64,000 nt of DNA from Cunninghamia lanceolata. Lineage: Eukaryota > Streptophyta > Pinopsida > Cupressales > Cupressaceae. The stretch spans positions 7,626,001 through 7,690,000 of the forward strand of contig BSBN01001687.1 of the NCBI GenBank assembly GCA_027924645.1. Direction: 5' to 3'. Below, piece after piece: positions 45,968 through 57,189 of the stretch (positions are counted from its first letter, which is position 1; each line of letters opens with the position of its first letter). Both the position numbers and the translations under genes were made by a program. The notes under the pieces are model-generated. The model was not told the DNA's origin, made no database searches, and saw nothing but the letters and a program-made list of their open reading frames with translations.

Positions 45968-47360
45968 TTAGGCATATAACGTCTTGAGATGTATAATGTT
46001 CATTGGCTCGTCTAGAGGCTGTCCCTCAAGTGTTGCTAGTTGGTAAGCTCCTAATCCGTAACTAGTTGTTATTATAAAGGGTCCTAACCAATTTGGTTTA
46101 AACTTGCCTTTTTGTGGCATTCTTGCAAGTTCCTTTGATTCTCCATGAGTACAAGGTTGCCTATTTCAAATCGACGGGCCTTGATTTTCTTGTTATAGCT
46201 TCTATAGAGGCGATTCTGATAGGCTTGCAAGTGATTAAGAGTGTTGAGACGCTTCTCATCCAATAGTTCTAACTCATTCATATGTGCAACCTGATACTCT
46301 TCCTCATTAATGAGATTCTATAATGAGATTCTTAAAGAGGGGAGCTCAACTTTGATGGGTAGGATGGCTTCAAAATCAAATACGAGGGAATACCGAGTAG
46401 CTCTTGTGGGGGTATGGATGCTAGTTCGATAAGCCCAAAGGGTGGGGTTAAGCTACAGGTGCCAGTCATGACCAACTTCATTAACTTTCTTCTTTAGAAT
46501 TCTTAATATAGTTTTGTTTGATGCTTCTACTTGACCATTACCTTGGGGTGATAGGGAGTGGAAAAATGGTGTTGGATATGAAATTTTTGACAAAGGGTTC
46601 ATAATTATTGATTCTTGAATGGTTTCCCATTGTCAGTGATAATGGTGAGGGGGATACCATAGTGGCATGTGATGTAATGGAGGATGAATTTGGATATTTG
46701 ATTGTTTATGGTGTAGGTGAGTGGAATGGATCTCACCCATCTGGTGAAGTATTTGGTGGTGGTAATAATGAACTTATGTCCATTGGATGATGGTGGATGG
46801 ATTTTGCCAACAAGGTTGAACCCCCATTGTGAGAAAGGCTATGGAGTTGTAATGGGTTGCAGTTCATGTGACAGAGCATTGATTAAATCTCCATGTTGTT
46901 GGCAAGGAAGGCATTTCTTGACAAATTGGTTAGCATCATTACCCATTGTCAGCCAATAATATCCTGTTCTCAAAATCTTCTTTGCGAGGGTAGGTCCACT
47001 AGAGTGTGCCCCACAGATACCTTCGTGTACCTCTTGTAAGGCTATTTGTGCTTCTCTAGAATTGAGATACCTTAAAAGGGTACCATCAAGACTCTTTCGA
47101 TATAATGTATTGCTAATAAGGGTGAAGCGAGAAGCTCGGCGGATGAATGTACGACACTGAGAAGATGATAGGTCATGTGGAAGGATGTTATCATGGAGAT
47201 AGCGATAGATGCCTTGGTACCAAGAGGATAGGGGACCAACAATGTCACATACTAATTTTGATTGCGGGATATCATACGATGGCATCTGTAATTCTTCAAT
47301 GAGGAATTCACACCGCTGACTACTTTTCTGCATATCTACCAGAGAACCAATGGTGGCCAT
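45968..47360 (-). pseudogene. Element D integrase
   Basis: Zinc-binding part: 'VHEGICGAHSSGPTLAKKIL' and 'NQFVKKCLPCQQHGD' (47040-46870), the H2C2 finger. Core: 'WGFNLVGKIHPPSSNGH', where the first catalytic Asp position reads Asn; second Asp in 'ITDNGKPF' (about 46625); Glu in 'GNGQVEASNKTI' (about 46540). C-terminal part 'RRFEIGNLVL' (about 46170) and 'GAYQLATLEGQPLDEPMN' to a TAA at 45970-45968. No chromodomain, as expected for Tat. Several stops and one frame change between the core and C-terminus. Confidence 0.9.
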
Positions 47361-47469
47361 GACATCTGTTGCTTTGTTGTTAAACCTCGGGACTTGCTTG
47401 AATTGGATTTTAGAAAAATATTCCTTAAAATCATCTACTATCCTTTTGTAAGGTAGGAGCTTCTTGTAT

Positions 47470-47783
47470 TCATTATTTACCTACTTTATGACCAATTGGG
47501 AGTCATCATAGACCATGAGCTTTTCTATTTTCCATTGGATCTCCATGCAGAGTCCTATGATGAGTGCCTCATATTCTACTATGTTGTTGGTACAAGGAAA
47601 TGTTATTTTGTATGATTTCAGAATGCAATCTCCTTTAGGGGTGACAAATAGGATTCTTGCCCCCAATCCATGATGTGTGTGCGATCCATCAAAATACATT
47701 GTCCATTCCGATGTGGGTGTTATTTTGAGGATGGACTCATCTGGAAATTCTAAAAGAAGTGGATGTTCTGTTGGGATAGGCAC
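47470..47783 (-). pseudogene. Element D second RNase H (archaeal type)
   Basis: 'WTMYFDGSHTHHGLGARILF' followed by 'NNIVEYEALIIGLCMEIQ' and 'YDDSQLVIK' gives the D-G-S, E-x-E-A and D-S-Q residues of the archaeal-type RNase H (RVT_3) that Tat-lineage plant Ty3/gypsy elements acquired in addition to the retroviral-type one. Catalytic acidic residues (D in YFDGS, E in EYEAL, D in DDSQ) appear kept in this piece. It follows the first RNase H (48115-47808) directly. About 105 residues before the frame breaks. Confidence 0.9.
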
Positions 47784-47807
47784 ATCTGCTAGCTAATCTA
47801 ATATGAT

Positions 47808-49100
47808 TTATCCTTTTATAGACTTTCTTTCTATGTATTTGATGTCAAATTCACTGAGGATCATTACCCATTTAGCCATACGACCTTTGAGAGTTGCTTT
47901 TAATAGTAGGTACTTTAGTGGGTCTATTTTTACAATGAGATTAGTTTTATGATTAAGCATGTAGTGTCGTAGTTTCCATGATGAAAAGATAACTGTAGAC
48001 ATGCCCTCTCAATGGGTGTATAGTTAAGCTCACATCCCATGAAGGTACGACTGATGTAGTATATGAATCTTTCTTTTCTCTGATCATCACGTTGTGCTAG
48101 CAAAGCCCCTATCACTATTTCTATTGTTGAGATGTATAATAATATCTTGGTTGTCCTTGTTTTGGTAGCATGAGAATTGGTGGTGTTGCAAGGTATTCCT
48201 TTAGTTGTTCAAATACTTTTTGACAATTTGCATCCCATATAAATGCCACATTTTTGGAAAGGAGATGTTGGAATGGTTGGCATTTATCGGCTAGTTGTGC
48301 AATGAAGCATCTGATGGATTGAAGTTTGCCTTGGAAGCTATGTATCTTCTTTAGAGTCTTGGGTGGATGCATCTCAACTATACTTTTACCTTTTCTGGAT
48401 CAACTTCTATGCCTTGTCGGGATACGATGTAGCCTAGGAGTTTTCCTAAAGTAACTCCAAAGACACTTTTTTGGATTTAGACACACTTAATACTCTTCTA
48501 GTTGATCAAAGATTTTAGCTAGTACATCCAGGTGTTCTTCTTTTGTCTTTGATTTGCCTAACAAGTCATCCACATAATCTTCCATGATGCTTTGAAATAA
48601 ATCATGGAATATAATGGTCATGGCTCTTTGGTATGTTGCTCCTACATTTTTAAGGCCAAAAGGCATGACAACCCAACAGTAAGTTCCCCATGGACAAATA
48701 AATACCATTTTATGTTGATCCTCTTCAGCAATCCTGATTTAGTTATATCCTAAAAATCTGTCCATGAATGACAACATTTCATGCCCAGCTGTCAAATCGA
48801 CTATGATGTCGATGATAGGGGAAAGTCATCTTTGGGGCATGTTTTGTTCAGGTCTCTAAAATCTGTACATACGCGAATGCCCCCAGTGACTTTTTCTACA
48901 GGCACAATATTTGATACCCATTCAGGAAAATCGATAGGTTGAATAAATCCCACATCTAAGAGCTTTTGAGTTCAACTTTGACAAGTAGTGCGATTTGGCG
49001 ACTCATTTTTCTAAGCTTTTGTTTGACCGACTTTGCATCAGGATGCACTGCGAGATGATGTACCACTAATGTTGGATCCAAATAGGGCATGTCGACATAT
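47808..49100 (-). pseudogene. Element D reverse transcriptase and first RNase H
   Basis: RT fingers 'PEWVSNIVPVEK' and 'RVCTDFRDLNKTCPKDDFP' (about 48960-48810), then 'WGTYCWVVMPFGLKN' and palm motif 'YVDDLL' (48690-48560), and the connection 'SFQGKLQSIRCFIAQLAD' (48345). RNase H: 'GALLAQRDDQRKERFIYYIS' and 'CELNYTPIERACL' (48110-48000), then 'WKLRHYMLNHKTNLIVKIDP' in a shifted frame. Replicates the element in the cytoplasmic particle in the family; here broken by stops near 48715 and 48760 and by frame changes near 48110 and 48000. Confidence 0.92.
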
Positions 49101-49428
49101 TTTCATGCAAAATTATGTCTTCTTTGTTTGAAGAATTCTAATTTTTTTTCTTGCTCTGCAGGGGTGAGTGAAGCAGCTCTGAAAGTGATTTTCGGTGACT
49201 AATCTATGCCAAGGTTCATCTCTTGAGATTCTTCCACAAGTATAGGTGATCTTTCTTGGTAGAGTGTTGGTACTTCGGGGAGGTCCATTCTCTCATCTTT
49301 TGGCACCTCTAGGAGGTTTTCACCAGGAGATACATCCTTTATTTTTACTGTTTTGTCATTTGAAAGTGCCACATGGTGGTTTTCACTAGGAGATGTATTT
49401 TTTTTTTTAATATTTTTGTGACTAAGAT

Positions 49429-50701
49429 CTATATGGAGGTCTCCCCAAAGTAAGTGGATGTGTTGAGTTCTATGACATATCTAGGTTTATGATCTCCTAG
49501 GGGTATATGTTCTCTAACCCCCATCAATTCGGCAATGGCTTCGTCATTTTGAGAAACATCTAGGACTAGAGGTCCTTGTTGGTCCCAATTGATGAGTTGA
49601 GGGTAAACGAGTGGAAGGTCTTTAGATGGTGATGACATGGTGGAAAGGCTATAGATGGTGCAAATGGATGATTTGAATAGATCGACAAAATCTTGGAAAG
49701 AGTCTTGATGATCATCTTCGTTAGTGTTCTCAATTGCAGGAAAGGGTTTAGCAACCTCACTTAGGATATACTCCAGTTCTATAGGGGTAGGCTCCTATTT
49801 TCTGTACCCTAAACCTTGATGATAAGGGTTCTTAGTAGCTAGGATTGGCTCAAGAATTTATTGTTCATGAAGGCCCAAACCTCCTTGTCCTTTGTAGCCC
49901 ATATTTTTGACAATATCGAGACCCTTTCCATATTTCTCAGTAGGTAGGATAGGAGCTTTTTGTTCATATTCATCTCTATACAACTAGGATGACACATCTT
50001 CTAGGATATCTTGTTCCATTAAGTGTTTGCACTCAAAGATAGAGATGGATTGCATTTGATGACAACCATAGAGACTTCTTCTGACTTGGGTTTGCCAAAT
50101 ACTTTGGTGGATGCCAGAAGTTGTCCTACACAAAATGCACCATGTAGGTTGTATTCTCCACATCTCATATCACTAACCTTGATCTTGATCTCAGGTGGTG
50201 GTGAGGGTTGAGAGGTGGATGTGATGTTGGATGGATCAATGTATGAAGTGGATGGTTTTGGATTATTGTTGGAGGTGGATGTTTTAATGGCATTATTATA
50301 TGGGCAAAAGGTTTTATCATGTCCTTCCCAGGAAACTGCAGTATTGGAAAGGACAAGGGTCAGCATATATGGTAACCTCGGTCCCATTGTAGGGGAATTT
50401 AAGGCATTGGTGGAAAGTGGATGGGATGGATTGCATAGCATGGATCCATGGGTGGCCAAGGAGGATGTTATATGTGAGATCAAGATTAAATACTTTGCAT
50501 TTTGTCTCCAAAATATTTGGTCCAACTTGGGTTGGAAGTTTGATAGTCCCTTCAGATTGTCATTCCGTGTCGTCATATCACTTGATAGTTATACTTTCAC
50601 TTGAGTCCACAATCACATCAGAATATCCAAAGTGTTTTATTAATTTTAGAGTGCAAAGATTTAGGCTAGAACCACCATCTATTAAGACTCATTTGATAGA
50701 G
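49429..50701 (-). pseudogene. Element D protease and linker (3' of the TRIM insertion)
   Basis: Just left of the TRIM the minus strand reads 'VLIDGGSSLNLCTLKLIKHF' (about 50690-50635), the catalytic region of the Tat-type aspartic protease (D-x-G-[AS]). It is followed by 'YNILLGHPWIHAMQSIPSTF' (50490-50410) of the standard protease/linker end, and by 'GDHKPRYVIELNTSTYFGE' (49500) before RT. When the 330-bp TRIM and one 5-bp duplicate are taken out, this frame is in register with the upstream frame at 51266-51042. Stops and small indels occur within. Confidence 0.85.
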
Positions 50702-50706
50702 TGTTT

Positions 50707-51036
50707 TGTTGGTAGATGGTTAGTGCTCCCCTTGGGATTCGTGACATGGACTAACCGCCTCCTGTGGATTCATTAACTTTGGCGCTTGTATCAGAAATTG
50801 ACAGGTCGACCTTTTGGTTTAACGACAATCGTGGGCCAACAATTGGTATCAGAGAGAAAGGTCACGGGTTTGAATCCCCTTGGGTAATGCTGGGGGGAGT
50901 TTGTTGGTAGATGGTCAGCGCTCCCCATGGGATTGATGACATGGACTAACCGCCTCCTGTGGATTCATTAAATCTGGCAATTGTATCAGAAATTGACAGG
51001 TCAACCTTTTGGTTTAACGATAATCATGGGCCAACA
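50707..51036 (+). mobile_element. 330-bp TRIM/SMART element in the protease of D
   Basis: Two 135-bp LTRs (50707-50841 and 50902-51036, 12 differences, about 91 percent identity), each TGTTGGTAGATGG...GGGCCAACA. PBS TGGTATCAGAG (50844-50854) is two bases after LTR 1; polypurine tract GGGGGGAGT (50892-50900) precedes LTR 2. Perfect 5-bp target duplication TGTTT (50702-50706 and 51037-51041). The 60-bp internal region has no ORF but holds a tRNA T-arm-like stretch GTCACGGGTTTGAATCCCCT (50861-50880), whose GGGTTTGAATCCC part resembles a Pol III B box. Non-autonomous. Confidence 0.95.
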
Positions 51037-51041
51037 TGTTT

Positions 51042-53528
51042 GTGGATAGGAACTTCGATATGCAAGGCCTCATTGTGTGATAGGTTGGATGCAGGGAGAT
51101 CTTGTTTAAAGAATGTTAGGTGGTGAGGCGAGGAAAGGTGTCCCACCATGGCTTGGAATTGGTTCACATTCAAGTCATTAGGGATGCGAGGTTCCATCAA
51201 TGCTTTGTTAAGGACCTCTTTTTGGAGAGGTGACGCACGAAGCAATTCAAGAATGGATATTTGCATGGAGGTTTCGCCAAGGTGTTTGAGAAGATTATAT
51301 TTGTTGGTGGGTGGAAGGTTTGTGGGTGCAGAGGTGGTAGGTTGGTCCTTAGTTGGAGCTCCTCAAATGGATATATGGCCACGACGAGTGGTGACGTCGC
51401 AATTGGGGGTTTTGGCCCATATGGTGATAGTGGCCACATGGTTAGGACATTCTCCTATGTGACCCACAATGGAGTCGAAAGAAGGAGGGAGAATGACATG
51501 ATATGCTTGATTGGAGGTGGAGGAGTTTCCCTTGTTATGATTAGGAAGCGGATCCTTGTAAGCTCCAAAGTTCTCATTGGGTTATCTTTTGGGAGGTTCA
51601 TTGATTATAATGCCACCATGATCTATGAAATCTTGTATGCAATTCTTTAACCTCATGCAATCAGATGTTTTATGCCCCTTTACACGATGATATTCACAAT
51701 AGGAATTTTTGTTAAACCATGAGGGTTTGAATTGATTGTCATCATAAGGATGGATGGAGAGTAATGTGATTAGGTCAGCTTTAACAAGGTTCCTCAAGAC
51801 ATTTTCAATTAGTTCACCTAGAGGTGTGAATTTCCTCTTAGGTGCATTGCTTTGTCTTGGTTGACCCCTAGGAATATTGACATTATTGTTGCTTGTGGAT
51901 GGATTAGATGGTGTGGGGGTTTGTATGTTTTGAACATTTTTGACATCGGTTACACCATCATTAAGAGTATTTTTATTTTTACCCCAAAAATGAAGTTTAT
52001 AATAGGATTGGTTGTTATTGTTGTTGTTGTTGGAGTTATTGGTGTTTTTTACCTTGTTGTTGTTTCTATTGTCATTGTTCTCTTTATAAATTTTGATAGC
52101 CCCTTTTGCAATAAGGGCTCTTTAAATGGTAGCGCCTTTATCAATAACTTCTTCAAATGTGGAGGCAGATTGAATTTGAAGATGGAAGCCCATCTCTTGA
52201 TTAAGGTTTGTGACAAACATGTTGACCAGTTGTTTCTCAGGGATGGGCCAAGGAATCTTGCTTGCAAGACTTCTCCATTGTTGCAAGAATGCAACGAAGG
52301 TATCCTTGTCCTTCTGTTTTGTGTTACAAAGGTTTGTCATTACTATTTCATGTTTGAAATTGTAGGAGAAATGATTAACGAATTTATCCGCAAGTTCATG
52401 AAATGTTTTGATTCTCGGGGGAAGGTGTGCAAACCATTTAGTGGCTTGTCCTCCTAGGCTTCGAGGGAAAAATCTCATGAGATAGGTGTCATAATAGGAG
52501 ACTTCTAAGAAAGCAATATAAAACTCCCTAAGATGTTCTCGAGGGTCTCTTTTCCCTTTGTATTTTTCAAAATTTGGTGTTTCAAAATTCTTGGGAAAGG
52601 GGGGCATGTGGATGGAACGATCAAAAGGATATGGACAAATATCCTCAAAGGAGTATTGTTTCCTTTTGTGCCCTTGTTGCATGCCATCTACCTTTTGTAT
52701 CAATGTTTAGACAATGTGTGATAAATCTAGGATGGGTGTTTTTGGTATGTTGGCTTGTTGTTGTTGGATGAAATTGGGTAATTGTTTTTGTGGTGGATTT
52801 TGATTTTTTTGTTGTTGGTGGGTGATGAGTTGTTGGAGGATGTTTTGTGGTATTTGTTGTTGTTGTGGGTTTTGTTGTTGAAATTGGAGTTGGAGAAGTG
52901 TTTGGTTAGTGTTTTGGGTAAAAGATGATGTGGTTGAGTGTGAAATAGGGGGTTGCGTGTATGTGAAGGTGGATGTTTGTGGATTGTTGCTAGGGTTGTT
53001 GAATGTATTATTTGGTGGTTGGGAGAAAAGTTGGGTTATAAAAGCGATGGTATTTGAATCAAGTTGGGGTACACTTATGGACGCATTGGTGTAGGTTGTG
53101 TTATTGAGTATGTTAAGGGTAATTTGTGGAATGGATGTGGGTATGGTTGATGTAGGTATGGATGTGGGGATTGACATTGATGTTGAGGTGTTGGGTAAAT
53201 TATTGGATGATGAAGGTTGTAAAGTGTTGGGGTTAGTGTTGGATGAAGATGGTTGGGATGTGTTAGTGGGGGGTTGGGTTGATACCTTGGCACCATTTTG
53301 GATTAAGAATTCTAAATATCTATTGGCATATGATTTTAGGACTTGGTCCAACAAATCCATAGAGTTGACGTCTTGCATGACATCCATAACTTCTTGATTG
53401 GTGTCGTGACTATTGGATAGTTGTGGTTAGTTTCCAAAAGGATTTATCATGGCATTATTTTCATTAGATAATTGTTGCTGAATTCCAAAAGGATCCAACA
53501 TGACATTACTTTCGTTGGTAGGAGGCAT
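51042..53528 (-). pseudogene. Element D gag to protease start
   Basis: Frame starts 'MPPTNESNVMLDPFG' at 53528 and stays the same down to 51042, with stops at about 53430, 52704 and 51579. The N-terminal 280 residues are N/Q/T/P/S-rich low complexity (53380-52710), including an internal 'DPFG...QLSN' repeat. The gag core follows: 'PFPKNFETPNFEKYKGKRDP', 'FPRSLGGQATKWFAHLPP' and 'FVAFLQQWRSLASKIPWPIP' (52600-52240). The zinc-binding motif 'YCEYHRVKGHKTSDCMRLKN' is at about 51710-51640. Then 'LNVNQFQAMVGHLSSPHHL' and 'ALHIEVPIHKHV' (51170-51045) lead into the protease, where the TRIM sits. Typical of Tat/Ogre gag-pro. Confidence 0.9.
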
Positions 53529-54470
53529 CCCATATGAGACCTATGTGACTCCATCTCTTGATTTTTCCTAGCTTGTGACCTTGTTTGTGGCATACAATAG
53601 GGAAGTGTGGGATGGTTTTATGATTATGGATGTGGATGAAGGATATGACCTTAGAAATTGATTTTCAAAAGTTAGGACCAAAATGGATAAGTGAATGGAT
53701 GAGTTTATGATGGTGTGTGAGTGATTTTGAATAGAGTGGATGATCAAAGGATACTTTGGATGATTTTGATGATGTTTGAAAAGGATGATCAAATCAAAAG
53801 AGGGCTTAAATAAATCTAGATCTTGTTGATTTCAAAGGATTTCCTCTTCTTACTTAAGGTAGACTAAGACACTTAAGAAAGAAAGGGGATAGGGATTATT
53901 CTACTTGGGGTAGACAAGACACACCAAGCAAAATAGGATCCTTAGAGTCCACTAATTTAGGAGTAGTCTAAGCTCCTAAGATAATTTATCTAAGGTTGAT
54001 AAGGGCTAATTTATAAAAGAACTTAAGATAGACAAGTTCACAAGCTTCTTATAAATTAGAGGATGAGAATGAGATCTAGATTTAATTTCTGCACAAATTT
54101 GATTTGAAAGATGATTTAGATGTTGATTTGATTGGTTTTGGTTGGGTTTGGATAATTTTGATTAAGGCTTGGATGATGTTGATTTTGATTGGGTTTTGAT
54201 TATGGCTTGGAAGATGTTAGGATTTTGATTTGGAGAGAGTTTTGATGAAAGTTTGGATGATATTGATGTTAGTGAAATGGATGGAGTGAGGATGAAGGTC
54301 CAAAGATAAAATCAAGATATTTGTAAGGTCAAATGGGTGATGTGTAATGATTAAATTTTGACAAAGGATGGGCTAAGTGGAGGATGGATGATTTTTGGGT
54401 GGTCCTCAAAAGTTGCCACCTGCTAAGGATGGTCAAATTTCTACCTAGGAAATTGAATGTTGGTCAATGA
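53529..54470 (-). other. Element D leader with CATCC-type and CTTAAGTA-type low complexity
   Basis: Non-coding. On the minus strand ATCATCC/ATCCAAA words and CTTAAGTAAGAAG or CTTAAGTGTCTTAG words recall the D-prime leader at 30743-32060 in opposite orientation. The 5' LTR end and PBS of D should be in or right of this region; I could not identify them. Confidence 0.6.
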
Positions 54471-54479
54471 ATGCTTTTA

Positions 54480-56610
54480 GGACATGGGAACTGGAGGCAC
54501 TGATCGAAGCACTGTAGGCACTGATAGAATGAATGGAGGTGCTAACAATCTGACCTCTGGTGCTAACAGACTAACCTCTGGCACTAATAGTATGACCTAT
54601 GGTGCTAATAGTCTGTCGTATGGCGTTGACAGTCGGTATGGAGGCACTAAAAGGTCATCCTAAAGTTTGAAAATTATTTTATTGGAGGGGAAATTTTGAT
54701 TTTTTCTAGTTTCAACTCTTTGGCAAGAGACTATCAAAGCAATGAAAACACAATGGTTGACTTTAATGCATAAAAATGATTTTTGGTTTCACAAGTTTTA
54801 ACATAGAAGACACACCATTCACATGAACATCCCTATAATTATTCAAGTGGGAGTGTATGATACTATAAGCCCACCTCACTACTTTTATTTAGGCATAACG
54901 CGCAAGTCCCACGAGTAGGAAACTAACTGCTTTTGATCACCCAAGGTCACTCTTACATTGTGAGGGGAGAGTAGACATGACATGCACATCCATTTCTAGA
55001 GGGCATTTGCACTTGGTGATAAAATCAATGTGGCTTGTGCAGTGAGTAACTTCCCGGGCCTAACTAGTATCCAGTGCATTACAATCTCATATGACCGAAA
55101 GGTCTTAAGCTAGGCTTGAATGAGTTACTAGGGAGTCCTTGATATACACTAGGTACATGAGGCACAAACCATGAACACTAGCCCATTGAAGGGATGTGGC
55201 ATAAGCGATTAAGAAAATAGCACTCCACCTTGTGTCTGGAATCACTCGGGGCCCCAAGGCTGTCCCAATGACAACGCAACTAGATTGGGGTAAAAGTTTC
55301 CTTCTCCCCCCTTTGATATACCTTGTTGGTACATGTGGTTGAGGTCGTCCCTTGGGGTGATGAAATCCCCAAACATGCCTCCTAAGAAGAAACCACTTCT
55401 CACTTTTGATCACCCAAGATCACATGAAGCACAAGGGGAGAGCATACATGAAAAAGTGACCCCTTCGGGATACAAATAAATAAAAAAGTTTGCAAGTGGA
55501 CTTTTGATCCCCAAGATCACCCTAAGGTGCGAGGGGAGAGCATATGTCCAAAGGAAAACACAAACATGGCAAACAAAGTTAATTAACCTCTACTTTACTT
55601 ATTGTGCAACTAATGCTAGTGATAAAAACAAAGCTTTGATTGCGGAGCTGCATAAAAAGAGTCAGTAGTTTTGATTATGATGCTTGGACAAATCTTTGAT
55701 ACCTGTAAAAGTGTGTTAGTGCCCAAAAACTTGAAATACCTGTTAGACTGCATGCGCTAAAATAGAGACCAAAACAGAAAGACCTACTGTGCTAAACCAA
55801 AGACCTACAACATTGAAACAAAAACCTATTGCACTAAAATAGTAACCTACTGCGCTGAAACATAGACCTTCTGCACTGGAACAATAACCAGAGGTGCTAC
55901 TATATTATGTAATTAATAAAAAATATACCTGTCTGCTATCATAGATGCTGAATGTGCTGATATGGGGTCCCGAGGCGCTGATGTGACAATGAAGGAAATC
56001 CTGCACAAAACAAAGTTATTCTACCACAAAAATGATCAAACAAGGTGCTAAACAACATGCAAGGTTAGATCAGTAAGATTAGAATGCAATTTTTAACCCA
56101 AAAAGATAACTAATGATATAACATGTGTGAGGTTAAAATAGACTTAAGTGTTTTTTCCAAAATGAAATAGGTTGAGTGAATTCTCAAGGAGATCTCAAGG
56201 CTAATCCAATCTACACTCAGAACTAAAAGACCCTGCAAGCATTAGTTTGTGAGAAAGCAAACATTAGAAATGATTTGAAACAAGGAAAACCTTTCCTGTC
56301 ATGACTGAATGCGCTGAACCAAAGATTGGAAGCACTGAAATGGGAGCCTCTGGCATTGACAAACAGATCGTCGGTGCTGAGCAGGAGACTGAGAGCATTG
56401 ACAGAAAGACCTTTGGTGCTGACAGATAGACCGGATGCGCTAAACAGAAAACTAGAAGTGCTAAAACATGCAAAACACTATCAAAATAGAGAACAAAGGT
56501 TAGTTGAAAACCATAGGCACCGACAGAGATGCTGCAGGCACTGAACCAATCTATCTACATAAGGCGCTAAACTGGATACTAGAGGCGTTGAATCGATTTG
56601 CACGTCAAGA
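54480..56610 (-). repeat. Element D leader/LTR region with split AGCGCT-type array
   Basis: Two array segments (54480-54660 and 55730-56610) with units such as GGCACTGATCG, GGTGCTAACAGTCTGAC and CTGCGCTGAAACATAGAC every 20-30 bp, reverse-complementary in core to the arrays at 10671 and 40740. Between them (54840-55560) is a non-array block matching 11340-12150 inverted, including two GATCACCCAAGATCAC-like 16-20 bp words near 54937 and 55400 and one near 55505. Confidence 0.75.
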
Positions 56611-56691
56611 ACTCACAAAAACTCACAAAAACTTGCAAGAAAAATGTTAGCTATAGGGACAGGGGTCCCACAGGGTGTGCCAAACAAAGAC

Positions 56692-57189
56692 AAAGGAAAG
56701 TAAGAAGACAAATAAACATGAAGAAAAACTAAAATAAAGAGCTTATACCTCAAATCTTCAAATTCCCCTTTCTCCTTGATAAGGTTGAGGAGATTGATGC
56801 ACCCAACTCAACTCCTAGCTTTACCCAACAATGAAGTGTATGTGGATTGCTCTATGAAATCAACACAACATGGATTTGGTAGAGGATTTTGGCTAGCAAT
56901 TGGCTAAGGATTTTGGCATGGTATGCATGCAAATGACTTGAGATGAAAAATGCTTGGAGGAGGTTTGTATTTATAAAGTTTTTTGAAGGATTTTATATTA
57001 ATGGTGGAGAATCAAAGTTGAAATCCAAGGGTGGAGATGAAATTGTGAGATGGAGGGACAAGATTTTATCAACAAAAATGGAGGGTTCTTATTTTTTTGA
57101 ATTTTGAATTTTAAATTCACCTTGGGAAGGCTTTGCATTAATGAAGATTAGGACATATGAATGAATAAAAAATTCATTCATATGGGAGG
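56692..57189 (-). repeat. Block X, copy 2, interrupted by element E
   Basis: Matches 32912-33405. Copy 1 continues across the equivalent of 57189 (ATATGGGAGAGGG at 33389-33401), which shows E inserted inside X. Plus-strand TATTTATAAAG at about 56970 looks like a TATA box on the plus strand, but copy 1 has TATTTATAGAG. Confidence 0.88.

Larger units (their letters stand above)
40208..57189 (-). mobile_element. Element D: giant Tat/Ogre-like Ty3/gypsy retrotransposon, partial
   Basis: Minus orientation. From right to left: block X (56692-57189, cut by element E), leader arrays (56600-53560), gag-pol (53528-45968), antisense PMD ORF (41380-43375), polypurine tract (40232-40218) and LTR start (40217). 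Assignment to Tat rests on the second, archaeal-type RNase H between the first RNase H and integrase, and on gag/protease linker sequences. Its 5' LTR would be right of E, outside the window. It carries a TRIM in the protease region. At least 17 kb without the 5' LTR. Confidence 0.82.

Noticed and set aside
50855..50891. A tRNA gene
   Set aside because: Only a T-arm-like piece; no acceptor stem, D-arm or anticodon arm can be formed within the 60-bp TRIM interior.
53098..53397. Plus-strand Val/Gly/Asp-rich ORF
   Set aside because: Shadow of the Asn/Gln/Thr/Pro-rich gag N-terminus on the other strand.
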